A stretch of 12,181 bases of DNA from a bacterium (GCA_020625635.1 JAHLBL010000032.1:1-12181); one strand, 5' to 3'; shown: positions 1 to 6,497, counted from the first letter of the stretch. Program-made: numbers and translations. Notes: generated from the letters alone by a model not told the origin.

Positions 1-198
1 ATGAAGCTCTGCGGCGTCAGCGGTGAAATACTGACCTCGTGCACAATAGCGTCCTCCGCTCCCGTTGCGGCTACAACAACGATGTTCGCTACAAAATTTG
101 ACAAGGACGTCGAGCTGTCTGTCGGACTGGTTTCGGTCACGACGATTATTTCGATCGTAACAATGCCGATCATCATAGCGGCGGCTCAGAGCATTTAG
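1..198 (+). CDS. AEC-family (auxin efflux carrier-like) permease, C-terminal fragment
   Basis: The reading frame is open from the first base, so the gene starts outside the window and the ATG at position 1 is probably internal. The visible 65 residues carry the typical last part of AEC permeases: a short SSAPVAATTTMFATKF segment (about residues 18-33) followed by a final hydrophobic helix, VTTIISIVTMPIIIAAAQ (about 46-63). In this family the segment around PVAA/MFA links the last two transmembrane helices. AEC proteins are inner-membrane carriers for organic acids or other small anions; the substrate cannot be told from this fragment. The stop lies 71 bp before the WYL regulator, with no clear terminator between them, so the two may be co-transcribed. 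Family assignment is by recalled similarity, moderately sure. Confidence 0.7.
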   Translation: MKLCGVSGEILTSCTIASSAPVAATTTMFATKFDKDVELSVGLVSVTTIISIVTMPIIIAAAQSI

Positions 199-269
199 GA
201 TAAACACCGCAAATATTGTTTCGCAATCCGCGCAGAAGAATAACGCGGTATTGCTTTAAAGGTGATAAT

Positions 270-1292
270 ATGCCAAAACAGCCCAGACAAAAGGAAAAGC
301 TGCTTTATCTTCAGAAAATACTTCTCGAAAAAACAGACGAGAATCACGCATTGACTCTCAGCGAAATCATCGGAGAGCTTGAAGCATACGGAATCAAGAC
401 AGAGAGAAAAAGTCTTTACGACGACATCAGGCTGCTTCAGGTTTTCGGGCTGGACGTGTGCAGCGAAAAATCAAAAACCGTGCGCTACTACGTAGGCTCG
501 CGCGACTTCCAGACCTCTGAGCTCAAGCTTCTTGTGGACGCGATCCAAAGCTCCAAATTCATCACCGAAAAGAAAAGCCTCGAGCTGATAAAGAAGCTCG
601 AGTCCCTCACCAGCCACAGTGAGGCTTTACTGCTCCAGGAGCAGGTCATTATATCAAACCGTGTAAAAACTCAGAACGAGACAATATATTACAACGTAGA
701 CAGAATCCACGACGCAATCAGCCGCAACCGCGAGGTTACTTTCTATTACAACAGGTGGGTGCTCGACCTCGGCAGCGTAAAGAAGATAAAAACCGAACGC
801 CGCAGAGACGGAGCGCTTTACAGAGTGAGCCCGTGGGCGCTGTGCTGGGACGACGAAAACTATTATCTGATTGCTTTTGACGAGGCTCACGGCGAGCTCC
901 GACACTACCGCGTAGATAAAATGGAACGCGTCGAAGTCACCGAGGAACCGAGAAAAGGCGAAGAAACCGTCGGTAAGCTCAATCTCGCAAACTACGCAAA
1001 ATCCACGTTTTCGATGTTCGCGGGAAAGCCCGTCAGCGTCGCGCTGTCTGTTGACAAAACGCTTGTCGGCGTAATTGCCGACCGCTTCGGCAGCGATGTT
1101 TTTGTAACTGCCGATGATAAAAACGAAAACAATTTCAAGGTTGTCGTCAACGTAAACGTGAGCGACCAGTTTTTCGGCTGGGTATTCGCTCTCGGCGATA
1201 AAATAAAGATCACCGCGCCGAAAGAGGTCGCGGAAAAATTCAGAAATCACGCGCGCAAGGTAAGCGCGTTATACGAGGAGGCGGGAATATGA
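270..1292 (+). CDS. WYL-domain transcriptional regulator
   Basis: A 340-residue DNA-binding regulator of the DeoR-like/WYL family. Residues about 8-63 form a winged helix-turn-helix (LSEIIGELEAYGIKTERKSL then DDIRLLQ). Residues about 142-225 form the WYL domain, with SPWALCWDDENYYLIAFDE standing for the usual WYL core and a following RHYRVDKM stretch. Residues about 248-335 look like the C-terminal WCX part. WYL domains are thought to bind ligands, often nucleotides or nucleic acid; the ligand here is unknown. I chose the ATG at 270 rather than 216 because AAAGGTGAT lies just upstream of it, and the 18 extra residues of the longer form are basic and unlike the family. It overlaps the next gene by 4 nt (ATGA at 1289-1292), implying translational coupling, so the downstream membrane protein is probably its functional partner. 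Confidence 0.87.
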   Translation: MPKQPRQKEKLLYLQKILLEKTDENHALTLSEIIGELEAYGIKTERKSLYDDIRLLQVFGLDVCSEKSKTVRYYVGSRDFQTSELKLLVDAIQSSKFITEKKSLELIKKLESLTSHSEALLLQEQVIISNRVKTQNETIYYNVDRIHDAISRNREVTFYYNRWVLDLGSVKKIKTERRRDGALYRVSPWALCWDDENYYLIAFDEAHGELRHYRVDKMERVEVTEEPRKGEETVGKLNLANYAKSTFSMFAGKPVSVALSVDKTLVGVIADRFGSDVFVTADDKNENNFKVVVNVNVSDQFFGWVFALGDKIKITAPKEVAEKFRNHARKVSALYEEAGI

Positions 1293-2266
1293 TTTGTCCG
1301 CGCTGCGGAAGAGAAATATCAGATACCGAAACTCTCTGTCCTTTCTGCTTTCAGGATATCGACAAAAATGTAGTTTTTAACGATTTCCGCAAGGACGGAT
1401 TTATTCAGATAAAAACCAAGGACGAAACGGATACTTCTACGGCGATAAACTATATGCCGAAATACTTTGACCTCAGCGAGCTGAGTATGCTTGTTATAGC
1501 GATTGTTTTCATTCTCATTGTATCCGTGTTTACGATATTCTCGCTGAAATTCGTCCAGAAAAGCGACAGGATGTTCAACGCTCCACTTGTTTCAACGGCA
1601 GATGAGATTGAAAGCACCGAAACAGAAACTGCCACAGAAGGGCCTACCGTTCATTTCATTGACAATATTACCATAAAGAACATCTACGGAAGCTGGAGGC
1701 TCAACACAGGCGGAGTTGAATCGGAATACACCGCTGTCCCCTATTATGTTTTCGACAAGAGCGGAAAGGCTTATGAGTATTACGGCACGGTTTCCGCAAC
1801 CGGAAAGTTCAAGGATATTTCCGAGGACGGCGATAAACTTGTGTTCATAAATATCGACTCAGGTATAAAGGGAACGTATAACTTCGCAATTGCCAAAAAC
1901 GGCGACGGCGAAACGGTTCTCGTACTCACGGAGGCAAGGTCGGGCTATATGTATACCCTTACAAAGGTAGACAGCGCAAAACTCGTCACGCTGAAGCCCA
2001 ACGCCGAAAAAGAACTCAATCTCGACAATAACCTGTTCGGCTACTGGCTGACAAAGGACAAAAAGAAATCCTATAAGTTCACAAAGGACGGACTGGTCGA
2101 GCGCAAAACAGGCAACATCACCACAAAGGGCGTCTGGGATATTGTAAAAGAAAATAACGTCACGATCCAGTATATGAAGGATCAGCTCAAGGCTATCGAC
2201 CTTGAATACCTGCAAAAGGGCAACAAGCTCAAAATCAACAACATAGTTTATTACAAAACTCAGTAA
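1289..2266 (+). CDS. Membrane protein with N-terminal zinc ribbon and two repeated beta-rich extracytoplasmic domains
   Basis: A 325-residue protein. Residues 3-6 (CPRC) and 17-20 (CPFC) make a zinc ribbon. A single hydrophobic segment at about 65-88 should span the membrane, so the ribbon is probably cytoplasmic and the C-terminal 230 residues outside. After a Thr/Glu-rich linker (about 103-120) the exported part seems to hold two related units. Each opens with N-[IL]-[YF]-G-x-W (131-136 and 248-253), continues with Y-x-F-x-K-x-G (153-159 and 262-268), and then TxxGxF/W (171-174 and 279-283). Such small repeats resemble lipocalin-like DUF5640-type domains, which is an inference. A strong GAGGAGG site lies inside the end of the WYL gene. 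Function unknown; a sensor or envelope-stress protein coupled to the WYL regulator is plausible but unproven. Confidence 0.8.
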   Translation: MICPRCGREISDTETLCPFCFQDIDKNVVFNDFRKDGFIQIKTKDETDTSTAINYMPKYFDLSELSMLVIAIVFILIVSVFTIFSLKFVQKSDRMFNAPLVSTADEIESTETETATEGPTVHFIDNITIKNIYGSWRLNTGGVESEYTAVPYYVFDKSGKAYEYYGTVSATGKFKDISEDGDKLVFINIDSGIKGTYNFAIAKNGDGETVLVLTEARSGYMYTLTKVDSAKLVTLKPNAEKELNLDNNLFGYWLTKDKKKSYKFTKDGLVERKTGNITTKGVWDIVKENNVTIQYMKDQLKAIDLEYLQKGNKLKINNIVYYKTQ

Positions 2267-2311
2267 AGGTCTCCGTAAATCAGAGTCCGTTTTATGGGAC
2301 AGTTCTTCTTC

Positions 2312-2317
2312 TATAAT
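2312..2317 (+). promoter_or_regulatory. Possible -10 element before the microprotein/lipid kinase genes
   Basis: A perfect TATAAT stands 35 bp before the microprotein start, in the 85-bp gap after the zinc-ribbon gene. The -35 region 17 bp upstream (about 2289-2294) is poor, so the promoter is uncertain; read-through from the WYL gene is equally possible. Confidence 0.3.
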
Positions 2318-2351
2318 GTAATTAAAGACATTAACGAAGGAGGACGTCTCT

Positions 2352-2444
2352 ATGCTCAATTTTTGTATTTTCACATTTATTTCCTATGCGGTGGTCGGAA
2401 TCGCGAAGATGTTGTTTTTCGGAAAGCGCAGAGGTGTAAGATAA
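2352..2444 (+). CDS. 30-residue predicted membrane microprotein
   Basis: A small open frame from ATG 2352 to TAA 2442-2444. It is preceded by AAGGAGG (2337-2343) at a spacing of 8 nt, one of the strongest ribosome sites in the window. The product is one hydrophobic stretch (about residues 3-23, FCIFTFISYAVVGIAKMLFF) followed by a short basic tail, GKRRGVR. This gives one probable transmembrane helix with the basic end inside. Its stop lies 15 nt before the TTG start of the lipid kinase, so it is likely the first gene of that unit or a leader peptide. I do not recognise it. Alternatives are a regulator of the lipid kinase, a type I-toxin-like peptide, or a leader ORF that helps translation of the TTG-started gene. 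Confidence 0.6.
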   Translation: MLNFCIFTFISYAVVGIAKMLFFGKRRGVR

Positions 2445-2459
2445 GGTCAGGAGTACATT

Positions 2460-3368
2460 TTGCTTCATTTATTTATCCTCAACAAAAACGCGGGTAAAAA
2501 TAAGCGTTATGAAATATTGTCGCGTCAGCTTGAAAAGCTCGGGGGCGTAGAAATACGCTTCACCGAGCATAAGGGACACGCCGCCGAAATCGCCGCAGAA
2601 TTTGTCAGAAACGCGGACGATTTCGTCACGGTGTACGCGTGCGGCGGAGACGGCACGATAAACGAGGTGCTAAACGGTGTTTACCGATATGAGAACTGTG
2701 CTGTCGCGCCGATTCCCGTGGGAAGCGGCAACGACTTTGTACGCAGCTTCTGTGACGACAGCGACAGATTCCTGAATCTTGAGGATATGATGAACGGCGA
2801 AATCGTCGAGGTCGACTTGCTGAAATGTAACGACAAAATCAGCGGCAATTCCGTCACGGTCGGTTACGACTGCGCTGTCGCGAAAAACGTCGATAAATTT
2901 AAGCACATAAAGCTTATCAGCTCAGGCTTCGCGTATAAGCTGTCGATTTTCTACTGTCTGATCACCAAGCGCAAGCATTATTTCCGAACGCTGACCGACG
3001 GCAGGGAAGTCAGGCGCGACAAGCCGTGTCTGCTGTCCGTATGCGCCAAAGGCAAGTACTACGGCGGCGGAATCAAATGCGCTCCTCTCGCCGACAACAG
3101 CGACGGAATGATCGATTTTATGTACATACCGACTATCGGCGTATTAAAATTCGTTTCGCTGCTTCCGAGCTTTGTCAAGGGCAAACACATAGACAACCCG
3201 AAGATGAGTTTCGTCCGTCACGAAAAGGTAAGCACGGTCGAGTATATCGGCACGGAACCGTTTGAAATCGGCATTGACGGCGAGATATTCACCGTCGACA
3301 AGGCAAAAATCGAAGTGCTGAAAAAGGCTCAGAAAATCGTTATTCCCAAAAACAGCAGCAAAAAATAA
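2460..3368 (+). CDS. Diacylglycerol kinase-family lipid kinase (DgkB/YegS/BmrU type)
   Basis: A 302-residue soluble or membrane-associated kinase that would phosphorylate a lipid such as diacylglycerol, returning it to phosphatidic acid. The catalytic domain shows the nucleotide-binding start (LNKNAGKNK, residues 7-15, in place of NPxxG), the diagnostic GGDGTINEVLNGV (62-74), and PVGSGNDFVRS (86-96). The C-terminal beta-sandwich has YGGGIKCAPLADNSDGMIDF (201-220) and IDGE (272-275). Length is normal for the family. The start is a TTG at 2460, with AGGAG at 2449-2453 six nt upstream; no ATG fits. It follows the microprotein by 15 nt and ends just before a strong terminator. Exact substrate within the family cannot be read from sequence alone. 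Confidence 0.9.
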   Translation: MLHLFILNKNAGKNKRYEILSRQLEKLGGVEIRFTEHKGHAAEIAAEFVRNADDFVTVYACGGDGTINEVLNGVYRYENCAVAPIPVGSGNDFVRSFCDDSDRFLNLEDMMNGEIVEVDLLKCNDKISGNSVTVGYDCAVAKNVDKFKHIKLISSGFAYKLSIFYCLITKRKHYFRTLTDGREVRRDKPCLLSVCAKGKYYGGGIKCAPLADNSDGMIDFMYIPTIGVLKFVSLLPSFVKGKHIDNPKMSFVRHEKVSTVEYIGTEPFEIGIDGEIFTVDKAKIEVLKKAQKIVIPKNSSKK

Positions 3369-3380
3369 CACTTAACAGAA

Positions 3381-3414
3381 ACAAGGCAGTTCACGAATGA
3401 GCTGCCTTGTTTTT
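3381..3414 (+). terminator. Intrinsic terminator after the lipid kinase, possibly shared
   Basis: ACAAGGCAG (3381-3389) pairs with CTGCCTTGT (3402-3410). The stem continues through a wobble and TCA/TGA to a CGAA loop (3394-3397), giving about 13 bp, then TTTTT. On the other strand the same hairpin is followed by TTTCTGTT, so it may also end the XRE gene transcript. Confidence 0.87.
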
Positions 3415-3437
3415 AGATATTGAATTATAGAAAACTA

Positions 3438-4256
3438 TTACTCACTGTCGCAATCACATTTCGAACCGCTCTTTGTGAAAATTGAGCAGAAAGCGTAGTA
3501 AATCGGGATCGTAAGATACGCTGCCCAGCCCCACGCCCAACCTCCGAACAGGAAGCCCGTAATCATCTGGAACACAAGACAGAGCACGGGGTAGGCGAAG
3601 TGAGAGGGGTTGCGCTTATAAACAGCGTCCACGAGTGAATGATAAAGCGGTATCGCGAGGAAGCATATCCACGAGAGCGCCCATCCGCACGCAGCGCCCG
3701 AGAATCCCCACGCTAAAAACGCGATCAGCGCGAACGCCCACACAGGCACCATATTCGCGACACGGCGCTTATGATTTTTGCGGGTAAGCTCCTCGTCAAC
3801 ATAAACGTCGCCGTTTTCGTCGGTGTAGGCTCTTACCTTCTCGCCGTCGTGAACGTGGATCCCGCGGCGGTCGATATGTACGCTCGAGCCGTCCTTTGCG
3901 TCGACGTGTATTCCGTGCCAGCCGATATCGACCTTGTCGCCGCCGCTTTCAGCCTTGACGCCGTTTTTGAAGTTGACGCGCTCCTCTTTAACATAGGTGG
4001 TATTATCGTCGGGAGCTTCCTTCTCAGCCTCAGCTGGTTTTTCCGCGGCGGCGGAATCTCCGCGCAGCAGGTCGTCGAGAGTAACGCCGTAGATTTCCGA
4101 TAATATAATAAGGTTATCAGTATCGGGAGAAGCCTCCGCGCGTTCCCACTTGGAAACCGCCTGACGGCTTACGCCGATTTTTTCCGCGAGCTCTTCCTGT
4201 GAAAGCCCGTGAGCCTTTCTGTATTGTAATAATCTGTTAGCAGTTTCGATATTCAT
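3438..4256 (-). CDS. Membrane-anchored XRE-family regulator
   Basis: A 272-residue protein with three parts. Residues about 6-60 are a Cro/C1-type helix-turn-helix (LSQEELAEKIGVSRQAVSKWE). Residues about 62-165 are a charged linker. Residues about 166-262 hold three or four Trp/Ala-rich membrane segments, and the protein ends in a short cytosolic-looking CDCDSE tail. The linker carries two similar units, VDIGWHGIHVDAKDGSS and VHIDRRGIHVHDGEK (about 109-140), that look like successive beta strands and are rich in His and Asp. I chose ATG 4256 because AAGGAGGGG sits 7 nt upstream; the longer frame adds 17 unlikely residues. It probably represses its own promoter and senses an envelope or metal/pH cue, but that is inference. 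Related XRE-plus-membrane architectures are common in Clostridia. Confidence 0.83.
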   Translation of the reverse strand: MNIETANRLLQYRKAHGLSQEELAEKIGVSRQAVSKWERAEASPDTDNLIILSEIYGVTLDDLLRGDSAAAEKPAEAEKEAPDDNTTYVKEERVNFKNGVKAESGGDKVDIGWHGIHVDAKDGSSVHIDRRGIHVHDGEKVRAYTDENGDVYVDEELTRKNHKRRVANMVPVWAFALIAFLAWGFSGAACGWALSWICFLAIPLYHSLVDAVYKRNPSHFAYPVLCLVFQMITGFLFGGWAWGWAAYLTIPIYYAFCSIFTKSGSKCDCDSE

Positions 4257-4283
4257 AATTTTCCCCTCCTTGATTGTGCCTGT

Positions 4284-4292
4284 ATTGTAGCA
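4284..4292 (-). promoter_or_regulatory. Extended -10 promoter of the XRE gene
   Basis: Read on the minus strand: TGCTACAAT, an extended -10 (TGn plus TACAAT) 28 bp before the start codon. No good -35 is seen at 16-18 bp, as often with extended -10 promoters. Confidence 0.5.
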
Positions 4293-4294
4293 CG

Positions 4295-4303
4295 CAACCG
4301 TTG
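4295..4303 (-). promoter_or_regulatory. Candidate operator 1 of the XRE gene
   Basis: Perfect small inverted repeat CAAC-C-GTTG just upstream of the extended -10 element, where a bound protein would block RNA polymerase. It shares its half-site GCAAC with the inverted repeat at 4335-4349. Confidence 0.35.
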
Positions 4304-4334
4304 ACAAGGTCTATACATTTCGGTTTTCAATTCC

Positions 4335-4349
4335 GCAACCACGGGTTGC
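4335..4349. promoter_or_regulatory. Candidate operator 2 (inverted repeat)
   Basis: Perfect inverted repeat GCAACC-ACG-GGTTGC, centred 43 bp upstream of operator 1. It could instead be a short RNA hairpin at the 3' end of the mutase transcript, but no U-run follows on either strand. Confidence 0.35.
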
Positions 4350-4383
4350 ATTTGCCCCGAATTCCCGATAAACAGGGAGTTTT

Positions 4384-5883
4384 TTACAATTTCAGACCGT
4401 TTGTGCTTCTGAGGAAGGTCATAAGCTTTTCTTTAATGATCTCAACTCCGCCCTCGGTGTCGCTCTCGATGTTGAGCGGCATAATCGGATCGTGTACGGA
4501 AAGTCTGAGCAGGAACCATCCGTCGCCGTCACCCTTTCCGAAGGATACGCGGACGCCCTCGCGGTTGTCGTCGGCGAGAATCCAGCCCTCGGCGTTTTCG
4601 GCGTATTCGGTAAGCTCCGCGATTATTCTCTCGCCGCATGCGCGGAAATCGTCCTCGAGTATCTCAAAGCGGATCTCAGTTTCCTCGACGGGTTCCTTGA
4701 GAGTCGCGGTGACAGTGTCTATGCTCTTGCCAGCCTTACTGAGCTGAGCCATTTTGATGATAATTTTCGTGCAGAGGTACGCGCCGTCGTCGAGGAAATA
4801 GTTCTCGCGCATCGCGGCGTGTCCCGAGGTCTCGATCGCAAGCGGACAGTTGATTCCCTGCGCGTTGAGCTCGAGCCCCTTATCAATAACATTCTTGTAG
4901 CCTCTGCGGTAACGGTAGTGCTTTCCGCCGAGGTCTCTTTCTATGAACTCCTTAAGCCCGCTCGAGGTTATCGAGTCGGTAACAATAGTGCCTCCCTCGT
5001 TTCCCTCGAGAGCGATCGCCGCCGCGAGAGCAACAAGTCTGTTGCGGTTTATCTCGTTTCCGCGGCTGTCTACAGCGCCGCCGCGGTCAACGTCGGTATC
5101 AAAAATCACGCCCATATCCGCGCCCGACTCAAGCACCGCCTCGCGGATGGAAGCCATAGCCTCCTTGTTCTCGGGATTCGGAACGTGGTTCGGGAACATG
5201 CCGTCGGGCTCAAGAAAGCGGCTGCCCGTTGTATCGGCGCCGAGGCTTTCGAGCACGCCCGCGTAAAATCCGCCAACGCCGTTGCCCGCATCCACGACGA
5301 TTCTGAAACCTTCGAGCGGCTTGTCGTAGTTCCCGGCGTTTACGCCCTTTTTGATGATATCGGCGAGGTGGTCGCAGTAACGCGACATATAATCGGTTTT
5401 CTCAACGCTTCCGCCGCTCTTTTCGGGAGCGCGTTCGCCGTTCTGAGCATGTTCGAGAATCACCTCTATGTCGCTGCCCTCGAGTCCGCCCTCGCGTGTA
5501 AAAAATTTCAGTCCGTTGCGGTTGAACGGATGGTGACTGGCGGTTATCTGAACAGCGCCGTCACAGCCGAGGTCTACCGTCGTCATAAACATCGACGGTG
5601 TTGAAGCGAGCGAGCAGTCGAGCACCTTTGCGCCCGCGGCGCTGAGCTCCTCACATACGAGAGCGGAGATTCGCGGTCCGCTGACGCGGCTGTCGCGTCC
5701 GACGGAAACCGTAAGCTCGTCGGCGTTTTTGCCGACCTTGTCCGCCAGCCAGAGCACAAAACCCTGAGCCATAGCCCTTACTACATCGTCGGTCAGGTTG
5801 ACGTGCTGACCTTCTACGCCCTCAACGGCTACGCCGCGGATATCGGTTCCGCTTTTGAATCCTTTATAAAATGAGTTTAACAT
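4384..5883 (-). CDS. Phosphoglucomutase/phosphomannomutase (alpha-D-phosphohexomutase)
   Basis: A 499-residue cytosolic enzyme that shifts phosphate between the 1- and 6-position of hexose phosphates, feeding glycogen, UDP-glucose or mannose pathways. Visible in order: FKSGTDIRG (residues 9-17); the phosphoserine loop TASHHP (114-119, Ser116), where most relatives have TASHNP; the metal loop DTDVDRGG (262-269); the sugar loop ETSGH (351-355); and the last domain DNREGVRVSF (439-448) plus RLSVHDP (460-466). The last motif replaces the usual SGTEP phosphate-binding loop, marking a distinct subfamily, so the true substrate is uncertain. The start at 5883 is chosen because the homologous N-terminus begins there; the upstream extension is not protein-like. 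The ribosome site is weak (GAAAG). Downstream, 127 bp separate it from the XRE gene and no clear terminator is seen. Confidence 0.88.
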   Translation of the reverse strand: MLNSFYKGFKSGTDIRGVAVEGVEGQHVNLTDDVVRAMAQGFVLWLADKVGKNADELTVSVGRDSRVSGPRISALVCEELSAAGAKVLDCSLASTPSMFMTTVDLGCDGAVQITASHHPFNRNGLKFFTREGGLEGSDIEVILEHAQNGERAPEKSGGSVEKTDYMSRYCDHLADIIKKGVNAGNYDKPLEGFRIVVDAGNGVGGFYAGVLESLGADTTGSRFLEPDGMFPNHVPNPENKEAMASIREAVLESGADMGVIFDTDVDRGGAVDSRGNEINRNRLVALAAAIALEGNEGGTIVTDSITSSGLKEFIERDLGGKHYRYRRGYKNVIDKGLELNAQGINCPLAIETSGHAAMRENYFLDDGAYLCTKIIIKMAQLSKAGKSIDTVTATLKEPVEETEIRFEILEDDFRACGERIIAELTEYAENAEGWILADDNREGVRVSFGKGDGDGWFLLRLSVHDPIMPLNIESDTEGGVEIIKEKLMTFLRSTNGLKL

Positions 5884-5914
5884 AAAAATCACGGCTTTCT
5901 TCAGTAATAACCTA

Positions 5915-5943
5915 ATTATACACCAAAACGGACGGACAGGCAA
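5915..5943 (-). promoter_or_regulatory. Sigma-A promoter of the phosphohexomutase gene
   Basis: On the minus strand, -35 TTGCCT (5938-5943), 17-bp spacer, -10 TATAAT (5915-5920). Transcription would start around 5908, about 25 nt before the start codon. Confidence 0.65.
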
Positions 5944-6147
5944 TATTTGAATTTCGTTATATTTATAAAATGAAAACAACTATTCAGAATGAAAAAGTAC
6001 AATTTGCCTAAATAAAGCGGGAATAATTGTCAACCGAGTTTTCGATTCAGGTGACGTGTTGTTTATTTTGCACATAAATAGTGTCGTTTAGCTGTATATT
6101 TTCGCTTTTTCTTAGTGATTGTGCACAAACAAACTACAATAAAATTA
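5944..6147. other. AT-rich intergenic region with a palindrome
   Basis: About 200 bp between the mutase promoter and the ncRNA promoter. I see no gene in it. The only clear structure is a perfect 10-bp palindrome, TTGTGCACAA, at 6119-6128, 20 bp before the -35 element of the RNA promoter. It could be an operator for that promoter. A minus-strand TTGACA at 6028-6033 has no matching -10. Confidence 0.4.
6119..6128. promoter_or_regulatory. Palindrome TTGTGCACAA, possible operator
   Basis: Perfect 10-bp palindrome ending 19 bp before the -35 box of the predicted ncRNA promoter. Position suits an activator or repressor site; the regulator is unknown. Confidence 0.3.
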
Positions 6148-6175
6148 TTGACTTTTACGAAAAGCTGAGTATAAT
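6148..6175 (+). promoter_or_regulatory. Strong promoter of the predicted non-coding RNA
   Basis: TTGACT (6148-6153), 16-bp spacer, TATAAT (6170-6175). The start should be near 6181-6183, exactly where the first hairpin of the RNA begins. No open frame with a ribosome site follows. Confidence 0.75.
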
Positions 6176-6181
6176 AACAAG

Positions 6182-6453
6182 TGTCAAGTGAAGAGAATCC
6201 TTCCTGACAACATTGTATATCTTTTATATCGGCTTCGGCTTTGCCGATGTTCTCACTCAGCAAGCAGAGAGCGTCGGACACGCAAATGCCGTAACGATAT
6301 GAGTAAGCTGATCCGAATCTTTCTTTTCGACGACATCGGATAAACACGCAGCTTACGCGCAAACAACATTTTGACATCCACGTTTTCACGTTAATTTCAA
6401 AACTTCTAAATCCGGGAACAGCCGCTCTTCACGAGTGGCTGTTCTCGGTTTTA
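6182..6453 (+). ncRNA. Predicted structured non-coding RNA (about 270 nt), family not recognised
   Basis: A segment bounded by a good promoter and a strong terminator, with no credible ORF on the + strand. It folds as a train of hairpins: TGTCA/TGACA with inner GAAG/CTTC (6182-6209); ATCGGC/GCCGAT (6228-6248); TCTC/GAGA (6251-6270); GCGT/ACGC (6271-6283). Then comes a long arm, GTAAGCTG (6303-6310) with CAGCTTAC (6349-6356) and, stacked on it, ATCCGA (6311-6316) with TCGGAT (6336-6341), leaving a 7-nt bulge and a pyrimidine-rich loop. Next is ACGT/ACGT (6380-6391), and last the terminator. I compared it from memory with RNase P, tmRNA, SRP and T-box signatures and none fits; 6S RNA cannot be excluded. 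It might also be a long attenuated leader of the DUF1292 gene. Confidence 0.6.
6412..6452 (+). terminator. Strong intrinsic terminator of the ncRNA/leader
   Basis: CCGGGAACAGCCGCTC (6412-6427) pairs with GAGTGGCTGTTCTCGG (6433-6448): 16 bp including two wobbles, loop TTCAC, followed by TTTT. It lies 108 bp before the DUF1292 start codon, so it either ends a separate RNA or acts as an attenuator. Confidence 0.88.
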
Positions 6454-6497
6454 CGGAGCCGTGAGAGCGTAACCCGCTCATTACTGCAAAAAAACTG

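Noticed and set aside
2294..2497. 67-residue + frame covering the end of the zinc-ribbon gap and the start of the lipid kinase
   Set aside because: It runs through the microprotein and kinase starts in another frame and has no ribosome site.
4358..4387. TCCC/GGGA hairpin with TTTTTT at 4381-4386 as a terminator
   Set aside because: The stem has only 4 bp and an 8-nt loop, and the T-run is on the + strand, where no gene needs ending.
4492..5604. Long antisense open frame (370 residues) opposite the phosphohexomutase
   Set aside because: The minus-strand frame holds all mutase motifs; the + frame has no family motif and no ribosome site, and is the usual by-product of GC-rich codons.
6299..6343. 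14-residue ORF inside the RNA (MSKLIRIFLFDDIG)
   Set aside because: No ribosome site precedes its ATG, and it lies inside the long hairpin arm.
6063..6389. Minus-strand 108-residue frame in the intergenic gap
   Set aside because: Cys-rich but without motif or good ribosome site, and lies antisense to a promoter-hairpin-terminator unit that explains the region better.
6182..6453. Identification of the RNA as RNase P, tmRNA, SRP RNA or T-box
   Set aside because: I looked for the core signatures of each (for example GAGGAAAGTCC for RNase P and an alanine-rich tag ending in LAA for tmRNA) and found none.
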